A stretch of 64,000 bases of DNA, taken from contig NZ_CP107048.1 of the NCBI RefSeq assembly GCF_025736935.1, forward strand, positions 1,488,001-1,552,000. Direction: 5' to 3'. The DNA is from Qipengyuania sp. SS22 (lineage in GTDB: Bacteria; Pseudomonadota; Alphaproteobacteria; Sphingomonadales; Sphingomonadaceae). The translations under genes were made by a program, and so were the position numbers. The first letter of the stretch is position 1. Every line of letters begins with the position of its first letter. A model generated the notes under the pieces. That model did not search any database. It had not been told where the DNA came from and saw only the letters and a list, made by a program, of their open reading frames with translations. Shown here in pieces: positions 15,297-23,947 of the stretch.

Positions 15297-16801
15297 GCTA
15301 TTCTTTGACATGGCTGCCCGAAGTGCTCGAGCGCGCGGGCCTCAAAGTCGCCGAGACACCCGACTGGCGCACACGCGGGCGCGGCCACATGGGCCGGGTC
15401 CGCGGGGTGCTGTGCCACCATACCGCCACCCGTGCGGGCGGAAACATGCCCACGCTCGACATGCTGATACATGGGCGGCCGAACCTCAGGGGCCCGCTGT
15501 GCCACCTCGGCCTGGGACGCGACGGGACCTACTACGTCGTGGCCGCGGGTCGTGCCAATCATGCCGGACCCGGCGCTTGGGAAGGGCTCAGGAATACCGG
15601 CAATACGCATCTGATCGGTATCGAGGGCGAGAACGGCGGACGCCCGCATGATGACTGGCCCGAGATCCAGATGGATGCCTATCGCCGCGGCGTCGCCGCC
15701 ATTCTCGCTCATGTGGGCGCCAAGGCGAACATGTGCCTGGGACACAAGGAATGGGCACCGGGGCGCAAGCCCGATCCGTTGTTCGACATGTCGCAGTTCC
15801 GCTCGCAGGTTGCCGAAATCCTCGCCGGCAAGTCGCCCCCGCCGCCAATCGCGGCAAGCGACGACCAAGACCGCCCAACCCTGCGCCGCGGAATGCGCTC
15901 GGACGCGGTCAAGACGGTCCAGGCTCTGCTCGGTCTGCAAGCCGATGGCATTTTCGGCCCGCAGACCGAAGCGGCGATCCGCGCATGGCAGCGCACCAAC
16001 GGGCTGGTGCCCGACGGCATCGTGGGCCCGCGCAGTTGGGAAATGCTCGATCTCCAGCGCAACGCCCCTGACAAGCCCCCGCAGACACCGCCCGCCAAGG
16101 ACGGCAACAAGGCGGGCGACACGGCGATCATCGACCAGATCGATGTCGGTCTGCTCAAGCTCGCCTTCTCCGAGAACACGCCGCAAGAGCTCGCCAAATG
16201 GGTCGAGCCGATCAAGACCGTGTGCCTGCGCTACGGCATCGACACGCGGCGGGAGATTTGCAGCTTCCTCGCCAATATCGCGGTGGAAAGCCGCGGCCTT
16301 ACCCGCATGACCGAAAGCCTCAATTACAGCGTCGACGGCTTGCTGAGGACCTTCGGCCGCCACCGGATAAGCGAGGCGGACGCACGGCGGCTCGGGCGTA
16401 AGCGCGGCGAACGCGGCCTCTCGCTCGCGCGGCAGGAGGAGCTGGCCAATCTGCTCTATGGCGGCGAGTGGGGACGCCGCAATCTGGGCAATACTGAGCC
16501 CGGCGACGGCTGGCGGTTTCGCGGCTATGGGCCCAAGCAGATCACCGGCCGCCACAATTGCACCGAGTTCGGCAAATCCATCGGCATGGCGATCGAGAAA
16601 ATTCCCGATTACCTGCGTACGCGCGAAGGGGGCTGCATGGGCGCAGGCTGGTACTGGAAGTCGCGCAATCTCGACAAGTTCGCCGCAACCCCCGGCCTCG
16701 AGGACGATCGCCGCGCAATCAATGGCGGGCTGCACGGGCTCGATGTGGTGCAGGAACGGTTCGACCGGTTGATGCGCGAACTGGAGCGGCGCGGGGTCTG
16801 A
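15293..16801 (+). CDS. Three-domain peptidoglycan hydrolase: amidase, peptidoglycan-binding, GH19 muramidase
   Basis: 502 residues; ATG overlaps the upstream stop (ATGA). Residues about 35-170 form an Amidase_2 domain: VLCHHTAT (His42/43), NHAGPG, and GHKEWAPGRKPDP with His151 and Asp161 as likely zinc ligands. Residues about 195-255 form a PG_binding_1 repeat (LRRGMRSDAVKTVQALLG, DGIFGPQTEAAIRAWQ). A proline-rich linker leads to a GH19 chitinase/lysozyme-like domain at about 285-490. Its probable catalytic Glu332 lies in VESRG and Glu341 in ESLNYS, with GDGWRFRGYGPKQITGR beyond. There is no signal peptide. The architecture is that of a phage endolysin cutting both the amide and glycan bonds, but no other phage gene is nearby. 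Confidence 0.9.
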   Translation: MSYSLTWLPEVLERAGLKVAETPDWRTRGRGHMGRVRGVLCHHTATRAGGNMPTLDMLIHGRPNLRGPLCHLGLGRDGTYYVVAAGRANHAGPGAWEGLRNTGNTHLIGIEGENGGRPHDDWPEIQMDAYRRGVAAILAHVGAKANMCLGHKEWAPGRKPDPLFDMSQFRSQVAEILAGKSPPPPIAASDDQDRPTLRRGMRSDAVKTVQALLGLQADGIFGPQTEAAIRAWQRTNGLVPDGIVGPRSWEMLDLQRNAPDKPPQTPPAKDGNKAGDTAIIDQIDVGLLKLAFSENTPQELAKWVEPIKTVCLRYGIDTRREICSFLANIAVESRGLTRMTESLNYSVDGLLRTFGRHRISEADARRLGRKRGERGLSLARQEELANLLYGGEWGRRNLGNTEPGDGWRFRGYGPKQITGRHNCTEFGKSIGMAIEKIPDYLRTREGGCMGAGWYWKSRNLDKFAATPGLEDDRRAINGGLHGLDVVQERFDRLMRELERRGV

Positions 16802-16861
16802 TCTGGCTGCGGGTTACGGACAGATGCGAGCCGAGCTGCGCAAACCGCAGTCCCGATACAA

Positions 16862-16890
16862 AAAGGGCGGCCACCATGTGACCGCCCTTT
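16862..16890. terminator. Bidirectional terminator between the mureinase and outer-membrane barrel genes
   Basis: Stem AAAGGGCGG (16862-16870) and CCGCCCTTT (16882-16890), with an 11-base loop. A and T runs flank both sides, and it lies between two converging genes. It probably ends both transcripts. Confidence 0.8.
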
Positions 16891-16911
16891 CCGTTACAGG
16901 ATATCCGACGA

Positions 16912-17757
16912 TCAGAAGCGGAAGTTGAGCGTCGTGCGGATCGAATGGATGTTCAGGTTCGGATCCGAGGGGCGCAGCGCGGTTTCACCCGAATCGAGCA
17001 GGAACGGATTGGTTGCGGGGGCGGTACCGGCACCCACCAGCACATAGGCATCGTCGTCATCATAGCGCGAATAGAGATATTCGAGGCCGAACGAGATGTT
17101 GTCGGTGAGATAGATCTCGCCGCCCGCGCCGATCTGGCCACCCAGCTGCCAATCGTCATCATCCGTCATGGTGAAGGAATTGGCGGTGTTGGTGGTGACG
17201 AAATCGTGGTCGATATCGGCATAGGCAACGCCGCCCGTCACGTAGAGCAGGCCACGGCCACTGCCGGGCGAGACGCCGAGACGGCCACGCAGCGCGACCG
17301 ATTTATCCAGTCCGCGCACGAAGGTGTAGCTGGCCGGAGTCGTGCTGAAGCCGTTCGAATAATCTTCCGATTCCGACAGCGCGCCTTCGACCAACAGGCC
17401 GGCCACTACCGGACCGTCGCCGATGCGCTGGTCGAAGCCGATGCGAACGCCATAACCGAAGCGCGACTTGTCGTCGCTGCAACCGTCACTGGCTTCCGGG
17501 CCATTGGCGGCACCGTTGCAATAACCGGGGCCGAAAGCATTGGCGCCGGTCCTCGTGATGACGCCATCGCCGTATTCACCGTCGCCATCGGTGTCGAAGA
17601 CGATGCCTTCACTACGTTCGTCGTCGATCGCGTCGAGCCCGAAGTGCCCGCCGACGTAGAAGCCGTCGAAGAAGCGGGGTTCAGCATCCTGCGCGAAGGC
17701 AGGCTGAGCGAAAGCGCCCGCGAAAATCGCGGTGGCCAAAAATGTCGATTTTTTCAT
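16912..17757 (-). CDS. Outer-membrane beta-barrel protein
   Basis: 281 residues. A signal peptide ends at residue 22 (QPAFAQ). The mature protein begins with a barrel strand (FDGFYVGGHFGLDA) and ends in an outer-membrane signature with terminal Phe (SIRTTLNFRF). Alternating hydrophobic strands and YSRYDDDDAY-type loops fit an eight-strand OmpA/OmpW-like porin-family barrel (OMP_b-brl). An aspartate-rich loop, FDTDGDGEYGDG, resembles a calcium-binding turn. Two Cys residues (FGPGYCNG and DGCSDD) could form a disulfide in an outer loop. Function unknown; probably a structural or adhesion outer-membrane protein. Confidence 0.85.
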   Translation of the reverse strand: MKKSTFLATAIFAGAFAQPAFAQDAEPRFFDGFYVGGHFGLDAIDDERSEGIVFDTDGDGEYGDGVITRTGANAFGPGYCNGAANGPEASDGCSDDKSRFGYGVRIGFDQRIGDGPVVAGLLVEGALSESEDYSNGFSTTPASYTFVRGLDKSVALRGRLGVSPGSGRGLLYVTGGVAYADIDHDFVTTNTANSFTMTDDDDWQLGGQIGAGGEIYLTDNISFGLEYLYSRYDDDDAYVLVGAGTAPATNPFLLDSGETALRPSDPNLNIHSIRTTLNFRF

Positions 17758-17959
17758 TGGAAATCCTGTTGGTTACGTGGACCCTGTTGCCGGGTTAGAC
17801 GTTCGCGGAGGCAAGGCGTTCCGGGGGTCCTGCGCGAAGAAACGCAGCTGTCGCATATTTGTCACAGCGGCTACTCCGGGAAGCCCGCTGAATGCCGCCT
17901 GAGAGGAGGTTCCGGGCCGCGGTGGTCAGCGCGATATGCATCTGTTAGATGCCTCGCCC

Positions 17960-19441
17960 ATGCAGACCGGCACATATATTTCACTCGCCTTATATTTTGT
18001 TCTGATGATCGCGATCGGCCTGTGGGCGTGGAAGCGCTCGACCGATACCAGCGAGGGTTACCTGCTCGCCGGGCGCAACCTTCCACCCGCGGTTGCCGCG
18101 CTCAGCGCAGGTGCTTCGGACATGAGCGGCTGGCTGCTGCTCGGCCTGCCCGGCGCGCTCTATGCCAGCGGGCTGGTCGAAGCGTGGATCGGGATCGGGC
18201 TGTTCATCGGTGCCTTGGCCAATTGGTTCATCGTCGCCCCGCGGTTGCGCGCGCAGACCGAGAGCTATGGCAATGCGCTGACGATCCCCGAATTCCTCGC
18301 CAACCGCTTCCCCGACAAGGCGGTTGCGCTGCGGGTGATTTCGGCGCTGATCGTGGTGGTGTTCTTCGCGGTCTATACCGCTGCGGGCCTCGTCGGCGGC
18401 GGCAAGCTGTTCGAAACCAGCTTTGCCGGCCTGTTCGGCGGTACCGGCATGAGCGATTACATGGTCGGCATCTGGATCACCGCGCTGGTGGTGCTCGCCT
18501 ATACAATGGTCGGCGGCTTCCTCGCGGTCAGCCTGACCGATTTCGTCCAGGGCCTGATCATGGTCGTCGCGCTGGCGGTGATGCCGCTGGTGGTGATGTT
18601 CGGCGAAGGCGGCAGCGCGGGCGGATCGCTGACCGACGTACCCGTCGAAGGCTTCCTCAGTCTCACGCAGGGGCTCACCCTGCTCGGCTTTGTCAGCGCG
18701 GTGACCTGGGGGCTCGGCTATTTCGGCCAGCCGCATATCATCGTGCGCTTCATGGCGATCGACACGGTCGAGAAGGTCCGTCCGGCGCGCAATATCGGCA
18801 TGACGTGGATGGGCGTCGCGCTGCTCGGTTCGATCGGTATCGGTATTGCCGGCCGCGCCTTTGCCGAACGCAACGGCATCGTCGTGGACGACCCCGAGAC
18901 GATTTTCATCGTGCTCGCCAACCTGTTGTTCCACCCGCTGATCACCGGCTTCCTGCTCGCCGCGTTGCTCGCCGCGATCATGTCGACGATCAGTTCGCAA
19001 CTGCTGGTTGCCTCGAGCTCGCTGACCGAGGATTTCTACAAGCTGTTCTTCCGCCGCCATGCCTCGGAGCGCGAGAGCGTGAATGTCGGGCGGATCTGCG
19101 TCGCGCTGGTGGCGATTGCCGCGATCGTGATCGCGAGCAATCCCGATAGCCAGGTGCTCGGCCTCGTATCCAACGCGTGGGCAGGATTCGGCGCGGCCTT
19201 CGGTCCGCTGATTATCCTCGCGCTGACGTGGAACAGGATGACCGGCGCGGGCGCGGTGGCGGGCCTGGTCACCGGTGCCGCGGTTGTCGTCGCATGGATT
19301 GCGCTGGGCTGGAATGCGGCGCTGCCGGGCATGGACCAGGGCCTTTACGAGATCGTCCCCGGCTTCATCGCTGCCTGGCTCGCCATCTGGCTGGTCAGCA
19401 AGGCGACCGCCGGAACCGCAGAGCGCCCCTTGCCAGCCTGA
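17960..19441 (+). CDS. putP: Sodium/proline symporter PutP
   Basis: 493 residues from ATG 17960, which aligns with the start of known PutP proteins; an in-frame ATG at 17936 would add eight residues. It is a sodium:solute symporter family member with 12-13 hydrophobic spans. Near-diagnostic PutP blocks are YLLAGRNLPP, ALSAGASDMSGWLLLGLPGA and GYFGQPHIIVRFMA. It imports proline with sodium ions across the inner membrane, for nutrition or osmoprotection. No putA is adjacent. The 202-base gap upstream separates it from the divergent outer-membrane barrel and would hold both promoters, though I cannot point to clear -35/-10 boxes. Confidence 0.93.
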   Translation: MQTGTYISLALYFVLMIAIGLWAWKRSTDTSEGYLLAGRNLPPAVAALSAGASDMSGWLLLGLPGALYASGLVEAWIGIGLFIGALANWFIVAPRLRAQTESYGNALTIPEFLANRFPDKAVALRVISALIVVVFFAVYTAAGLVGGGKLFETSFAGLFGGTGMSDYMVGIWITALVVLAYTMVGGFLAVSLTDFVQGLIMVVALAVMPLVVMFGEGGSAGGSLTDVPVEGFLSLTQGLTLLGFVSAVTWGLGYFGQPHIIVRFMAIDTVEKVRPARNIGMTWMGVALLGSIGIGIAGRAFAERNGIVVDDPETIFIVLANLLFHPLITGFLLAALLAAIMSTISSQLLVASSSLTEDFYKLFFRRHASERESVNVGRICVALVAIAAIVIASNPDSQVLGLVSNAWAGFGAAFGPLIILALTWNRMTGAGAVAGLVTGAAVVVAWIALGWNAALPGMDQGLYEIVPGFIAAWLAIWLVSKATAGTAERPLPA

Positions 19442-19481
19442 CGCGCAGTCGTCACACCGTCTCCCGATTGAGGAGACGAAC

Positions 19482-21278
19482 ATGCGAACACTACTGGCGG
19501 GCGTAGCCGCCCTCGCCCTGACTGCCACGCCTGCCACTGCGCAGGAGACGGCCGAACAGCCCGCGATCCAACAGCAGATCGGCGCCGGCGGGCGGCCCGT
19601 GGGCGCAAACTGGGCGCGCAGCCCGGTGATCGCGCAGCACGGCATGGCCGCCACTGCGCACCCGCTCGCCACGCAGATCGCGCTCGACGTGCTCAAGGAC
19701 GGCGGCAGTGCGGTCGATGCGGCCATCGCGGCCAATGCCGCGCTCGGGCTGATGGAGCCCACCGGCAATGGCATCGGCGGCGACCTGTTCGCGATTATCT
19801 ACGACCCCGCGACCGGCAAATTGCACGGCATCAATGGATCGGGCCGCAGCCCGCAGGGCCAGACGCTCGACCAGCTGGTCGACAAGCTCGATGGGGCGGA
19901 TGCCCTACCGCCCTATGGCCCGCTGCCGATCACCGTGCCGGGCACGGTCGATGCGTGGTTCGCCATGCACGAACGCTTCGGCAAGCGGACCATGGCGGCA
20001 AACCTGGCGCCGACCATCAGCTACGCGCGCGAAGGTCATCCGATCGCACCGGTCATCGGCATGTATCTCGCCCGCTCGCTCAAGGCCTATTCGGCACGCG
20101 AGAGCGAGTTCGATTTCGCCAATGCACGCAAGGTGTGGTTCGCCGATGGCACCGCGCCCGCAGTAGGCGAAATCTTCCGCAATCCGGACCTCGCCGATAC
20201 GCTGGAGGCCATCGCCCGCGACGGGCGCGATGCCTACTACGATGGCGATCTGACCGATGTGATCGTCGATTACCTGCAGGCGCAGGGCAGCGCCTTCACG
20301 CGCGAGGATTTTACCGCGCACCGCAGCGAATGGGTCGAGCCCGCCTGCGCCGGCTATAAAGACGGGTACGAGCTGTGCGAACTGCCGCCCAATTCGCAGG
20401 GCTTTGCCGCGCTGCAGATGGTCAATATTCTCAAGAATATCGACCTGTCGCAATGGGAGCGCGGTAGCGCGCAAGCGCTGCACTACATGGTCGAAGCCAA
20501 GCGGCTCGCCTATGCCGATGTCGCACGCTTCTATGCCGATCCCGATTTTTCGCGCTTGCCGAAGGAACTGCTCGGCGAGGAATATGGCGCCGAACGTTTC
20601 AAGCTGATCGATCCGGCAAAAGCGACGCCCGAATTCCAGCCCGGTGAAATCGAAGTCGCGCCCAAGCTCGAAGGTGAAGGCGATACCACCTATCTCACCG
20701 TGGTTGACGGCGACGGCATGATGGTCAGCCTCATCCAGTCGAATTATCGCGGTATGGGCGGCGGGCTGGTCGCGCCGGGGACGGGCTTCATGTTCCAGGA
20801 CCGGGGCGAGCTGTTCAGCCTCGATCCGGCGCATCCCAATGCCTATGAACCCGGCAAGCGGCCCTTCCACACGATCATTCCCGCGTTCGTCAAAAAGGAC
20901 GGCCAGCCCTATATGACGCTGGGCCTGATGGGCGGCGGCATGCAACCGCAGGGCCATGTGCAGGTGCTGGTCAATATCGTCGACTATGGCATGAACCTGC
21001 AGGAAGCAGGCGATGCCGCGCGCTTCAACCATGATGGCGGGCCGCAGCCGACCGAGACACTGGAAGGCCCCGCCGCCGATCCGCTGGGGACATTGTTCGT
21101 CGAACCCGGCATCCCTGCAGAAACCATCGCCACGCTGCGCAGCATGGGCCACAAGGTCGAAGTGGTCGACAACGGCATCATGTTCGGCGGCTACCAGGCC
21201 ATTGCGCGCGATCCCGAGACAGGCGTGCTGACGGGCGCCACCGAAATGCGCAAGGATGGGCAGGCCAGCGGCTATTGA
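19482..21278 (+). CDS. ggt: Gamma-glutamyltransferase
   Basis: 598 residues; ATG 19482 follows a GAGGAG Shine-Dalgarno. A signal peptide ends near residue 21 (ATPATAQ). The proenzyme pattern is clear: the large-subunit N-terminus has AATAHPLATQIALDVLKDGGSAVDAAIAA, and the autocleavage site lies before Thr402 in DTTYLTVVD, the N-terminal nucleophile of the small subunit. Next come SNYRGMGGGLVAPGTGFMFQDRG and MGGGMQPQGHVQ. The enzyme hydrolyses or transfers the gamma-glutamyl group of glutathione in the periplasm. The usual TTHFSVVD here reads TTYLTVVD, a mild divergence. The VOC gene follows after 10 bases. Confidence 0.93.
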   Translation: MRTLLAGVAALALTATPATAQETAEQPAIQQQIGAGGRPVGANWARSPVIAQHGMAATAHPLATQIALDVLKDGGSAVDAAIAANAALGLMEPTGNGIGGDLFAIIYDPATGKLHGINGSGRSPQGQTLDQLVDKLDGADALPPYGPLPITVPGTVDAWFAMHERFGKRTMAANLAPTISYAREGHPIAPVIGMYLARSLKAYSARESEFDFANARKVWFADGTAPAVGEIFRNPDLADTLEAIARDGRDAYYDGDLTDVIVDYLQAQGSAFTREDFTAHRSEWVEPACAGYKDGYELCELPPNSQGFAALQMVNILKNIDLSQWERGSAQALHYMVEAKRLAYADVARFYADPDFSRLPKELLGEEYGAERFKLIDPAKATPEFQPGEIEVAPKLEGEGDTTYLTVVDGDGMMVSLIQSNYRGMGGGLVAPGTGFMFQDRGELFSLDPAHPNAYEPGKRPFHTIIPAFVKKDGQPYMTLGLMGGGMQPQGHVQVLVNIVDYGMNLQEAGDAARFNHDGGPQPTETLEGPAADPLGTLFVEPGIPAETIATLRSMGHKVEVVDNGIMFGGYQAIARDPETGVLTGATEMRKDGQASGY

Positions 21279-21288
21279 GGAGAGCGAC

Positions 21289-21660
21289 ATGGCAAAGGTA
21301 ACCGGACTGGGCGGGGTCTTTTACGTGGTGAAGGACCCTGCCGCCACGCGCGCCTGGTACCGCGACGTGTTGGGCATTGGCGGCGAATACGGGCCGCAGC
21401 TGGAGTGGTCCGAAGAAACGGGCGAAAAACCCTATTCGCTCATCAGCCACTTCAAGGACGATGAGTACATCAAGCCCGGCACCGGCGGCTTCATGATCAA
21501 TCTGCGGGTCGACGATTGCGACGCGATGGTTGCGCAATTGAAGGACAAGGGCGTGGAGGTGCTTGGCCATGTCGACGAAGGCTATGGCAAGTTCGCCTGG
21601 ATACTCGATCCCGACGGGGTCAAGATCGAGCTGTGGGAACAGCTTGCCGCACCCGAATAG
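21289..21660 (+). CDS. VOC (glyoxalase/bleomycin-resistance) family protein
   Basis: 123 residues from ATG 21289 with GAGGAGAG six bases upstream. A single-chain VOC fold is evident from paired beta-alpha-beta-beta-beta units: GLGGVFYVVKDPAATRAWYRDVLGI at the start and GYGKFAWILDPDGVKIELWE at the end. The final Glu of KIELWE is a typical metal ligand. Members include glyoxalase I, dioxygenases and binding proteins; the substrate is not predictable. Its position 10 bases after ggt suggests cotranscription and perhaps a glutathione- or thiol-linked detoxification role (inference). Confidence 0.85.
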   Translation: MAKVTGLGGVFYVVKDPAATRAWYRDVLGIGGEYGPQLEWSEETGEKPYSLISHFKDDEYIKPGTGGFMINLRVDDCDAMVAQLKDKGVEVLGHVDEGYGKFAWILDPDGVKIELWEQLAAPE

Positions 21661-21741
21661 GCGGCGCCTCTCGTCGGAAAACTGCGGCTTCCGACATATC
21701 GTTAGCGAAGAATTAAGGATGATCGGGAGATAAGCGCGGGT

Positions 21742-22410
21742 ATGCGACCGCATCCCGCCTTCTCTCTGCTGTTTCTCCTCAGCCTGGCAGGATGTGGCGT
21801 GGTACCCGGCTCCAAGCCCGCAGAAAGAGTCGCGCGTCAGGCGGGGTCCGTCCCCGTCAGCACTGCGCGACCCGAAACGCGCCAGTGCAATGCCGAACTG
21901 GGTCAGAGCGGCTCGCGCTTCGCTCCGCTGCCCGACAAATTCTACGGCTCCGGCTGTTCGACCACCAACAGCGTCCGGCTCGAACGCGTCGGCGGGGATC
22001 ACAGCGAATTCGCCGTGACCAACCTTGGTGCGGTTGCCTGCCCGCTGGCAAACAGCTTTGCCGGCTGGGCGCGCTACGGAGTCGATCGCGCCGCGCAGCA
22101 GATCCTCGGCAGCCCGCTCCAGCGGATCGAAACCATGGGCAGCTTCGCCTGCCGCAATGTCGCCGGAAGCGGTCGCCGCAGCGCGCATGCGCGCGCGGAG
22201 GCGATCGACGTGGCCGCTTTCGTCCTTGCCGACGGCCGCCGGATCTCGGTTCAGTCGGGGTGGAACGCCTCACGCGACGAGCGCGAGTTTCTGCGCGTCA
22301 TTCACCGCAGCGCCTGCAAGCGGTTCGGCACCGTGCTCGGCCCCGATTACAACCGGGCGCATCACGACCATTTCCATCTCGAATATGGCGATGGGAACTA
22401 CTGCCGCTAA
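21742..22410 (+). CDS. Extensin-like lipoprotein
   Basis: 222 residues with a lipobox LAGC (Cys18). The C-terminal 150 residues match the bacterial extensin-like C-terminal domain (Extensin-like_C), with conserved Cys residues at CNAELG, GCSTTNSV, ACPLANSFAGWA, FACRNVAG, SACKRFG and YCR. The block SAHARAEAIDVAAFVLADGRRISV...GWN and the terminal HHDHFHLEYGD are diagnostic. The conserved His and Asp pattern resembles a zinc-dependent peptidase of the D-Ala-D-Ala carboxypeptidase/MepA type. Peptidoglycan trimming is plausible but unproven. Convergent with the LuxR gene, 12 bases away. Confidence 0.85.
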   Translation: MRPHPAFSLLFLLSLAGCGVVPGSKPAERVARQAGSVPVSTARPETRQCNAELGQSGSRFAPLPDKFYGSGCSTTNSVRLERVGGDHSEFAVTNLGAVACPLANSFAGWARYGVDRAAQQILGSPLQRIETMGSFACRNVAGSGRRSAHARAEAIDVAAFVLADGRRISVQSGWNASRDEREFLRVIHRSACKRFGTVLGPDYNRAHHDHFHLEYGDGNYCR

Positions 22411-22422
22411 ACTTCGGACGCC

Positions 22423-23049
22423 CTACATTGCGAAGGGCGTATCCTCGTCGAGCTTTGCTTCCAGCCGCAGGCGGACCGCCTGCGCGGAATGATCCGTTCC
22501 CAGCTTCGACATCAGGTTTGCGCGGTGGATTTCCACCGTGCGTGGGCTGATCCCCAATTCACGACCGATCATCTTGTTGCTGCAGCCCTCGGCCAGCCAG
22601 TCGAGCACCTCGCGTTCGCGCGGGGACAGCGTGGCGATCTTGTTGCGCGCCTCGACCATTTTCCGGCGCGCCTGGACATGCGCATCGACATCCTTGCCGA
22701 TCCGGCCAAGCGCTTCGGCCAGCCGTTCGGGTTTCAGCGGCAGCGCGACATAATCCAGCGCACCCGCTTTCACCGCATCGACGATGCAGGCCGGCCGGGG
22801 TTCACGCGCGGTGGCGATTACCGGCAACCACACGCCTTTCTGAGCCAGCTCGTTCAGGACCGACGCGACCCCGCCATCGGTGGGATCGTCGCGCGCCAGG
22901 ATCACACCCTGCTCGGGTGGTCGCTGCAAGAATTCGGCCGCGTTAGTATAGGTTTCACAGTGATGGCCAAGTCCAAAACCCAAATGGGCTTGTTCTGCCC
23001 GGCCACGACTTGAGCCTCCTACAATATGGAGAATTTGGCGCTCTTTCAT
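22423..23049 (-). CDS. FixJ/LuxR-type regulator with a degenerate receiver domain
   Basis: 208 residues from the ATG at 23049. The C-terminal LuxR/GerE helix-turn-helix is intact (LSPREREVLDWLAEGCSNKMIGRELGISPRTVEIHRANLMSKL). The N-terminal about 120 residues keep the receiver-domain fold, but the key residues are gone. The acidic pair after the first strand reads LHIVGGSS instead of VDDD, the phospho-acceptor Asp position reads ILARDD with Ala at the site, and the conserved Lys of K-P is Leu in VALPLKP. It therefore cannot use normal Asp phosphorylation and must be an atypical, perhaps protein- or ligand-controlled, regulator. It is transcribed from its own AT-rich promoter region downstream of the Anbu operon. 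Confidence 0.88.
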   Translation of the reverse strand: MKERQILHIVGGSSRGRAEQAHLGFGLGHHCETYTNAAEFLQRPPEQGVILARDDPTDGGVASVLNELAQKGVWLPVIATAREPRPACIVDAVKAGALDYVALPLKPERLAEALGRIGKDVDAHVQARRKMVEARNKIATLSPREREVLDWLAEGCSNKMIGRELGISPRTVEIHRANLMSKLGTDHSAQAVRLRLEAKLDEDTPFAM

Positions 23050-23175
23050 TTGGAGTACCTTACCTCTATGACAAAGCCCCCGCCACAAAATATTAGTTAA
23101 TATAACCGGTCTTATACGAATGCCGACCTAACTACGAACAGTTCTCAATAGCAATTTGTATATTCGCGACAGAAC
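23050..23175 (-). promoter_or_regulatory. AT-rich promoter region of the LuxR regulator gene
   Basis: 126 bases between Anbu and the regulator, much richer in A+T than the rest of the window. The reverse strand contains TATATTAACTAATATT and CGAATATACAAATTGC stretches that could act as -10 regions. Exact promoter boxes are not assignable by eye. It separates the regulator from the Anbu operon, so they are probably independent transcripts. Confidence 0.4.
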
Positions 23176-23925
23176 CTAGTCTTCGCTTCTGTAGAAACTA
23201 TAGTCGGGCAGCGAGTGGAACGCGCTTTTCAGCGCATCGCCCCAACTCGACGAAATTGCCTGGAAATATGGATCGTCATGATTGACCCGGTGTTCGTGCT
23301 TGGGTTCGAAGACATCGCGTTCGATGACCTGCAGGTCGAGCGGCAACCCGACCGAAAGGTTCGCCTTGAGCGTCGAATCGAAGCTGACCATCAGCAATTT
23401 GACCGCATCTTCGAGGCTCATCGTACGGTCGTAACCGCGGATGATGATCGGGCGCCCGTATTTGGTCTCGCCGATCTGGAAGAAGGGCGTGTCGTGGCTG
23501 GCCTCGATGAAGTTGCCTTCGGGATAGACCATGAACAGGCGCGGCTCCATGCCCGCGATCTGGCCCGCGACGATGATCGAGGCGGTGAACCGGCCCCGCC
23601 CCTTTACCCCGTTGGCCTCCTGCCGGTCGGCGATGATGCTCCGCAGCAGCTTGCCGATTTCGGTCACGACCTGGAACATCGTGGGCGATTGCAGGATGAT
23701 GTTGTCGCGCTCGTCGGGTTCTTTCATCCGTTCTTCGAGCTGGCTGATCACCGCCTGCGTACTGGCGAGGTTGCCCGCGGTCATCACCGTGATGATCCGC
23801 TCGCCCGGCACGTTCCAGGTGAACATCTTGCGAAACACGGAAATGTTGTCGACGCCTGAATTGGTGCGCGTATCGCTCATCAAGACGAGGCCGGTGTCGA
23901 GCACCATTCCCACACAATAAGTCAT
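23176..23925 (-). CDS. Anbu, proteasome-like peptidase (ancestral beta subunit)
   Basis: 249 residues from ATG 23925. The N-terminus is MTYCVGMVLDTGLVLMSDTRTN. Removal of Met would expose Thr2 as an N-terminal-nucleophile catalytic Thr, with Asp in SDTRTN and Lys in FRKMF completing the usual proteasome-type triad. The length and the motifs match Anbu, a self-compartmentalising relative of HslV and proteasome beta subunits. It is the last of a four-gene run with transglutaminase, alpha-E and ATP-grasp partners, the known genomic signature of Anbu. The transglutaminase stop is 22 bases upstream. No dedicated ATPase unfoldase is encoded here. Confidence 0.92.
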   Translation of the reverse strand: MTYCVGMVLDTGLVLMSDTRTNSGVDNISVFRKMFTWNVPGERIITVMTAGNLASTQAVISQLEERMKEPDERDNIILQSPTMFQVVTEIGKLLRSIIADRQEANGVKGRGRFTASIIVAGQIAGMEPRLFMVYPEGNFIEASHDTPFFQIGETKYGRPIIIRGYDRTMSLEDAVKLLMVSFDSTLKANLSVGLPLDLQVIERDVFEPKHEHRVNHDDPYFQAISSSWGDALKSAFHSLPDYSFYRSED

Positions 23926-23947
23926 CGTAATCGTCCTCTCGGCAGTT

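Noticed and set aside
15293-16801. A prophage remnant around the endolysin-like gene
   Set aside because: No integrase, capsid, tail, terminase or attachment repeat is found on either side; flanking genes are ordinary chromosomal genes.
16945-19149. A 734-codon forward frame crossing the outer-membrane barrel gene and putP
   Set aside because: It runs antisense to the barrel gene and then out of frame in putP. Both real genes have strong family motifs.
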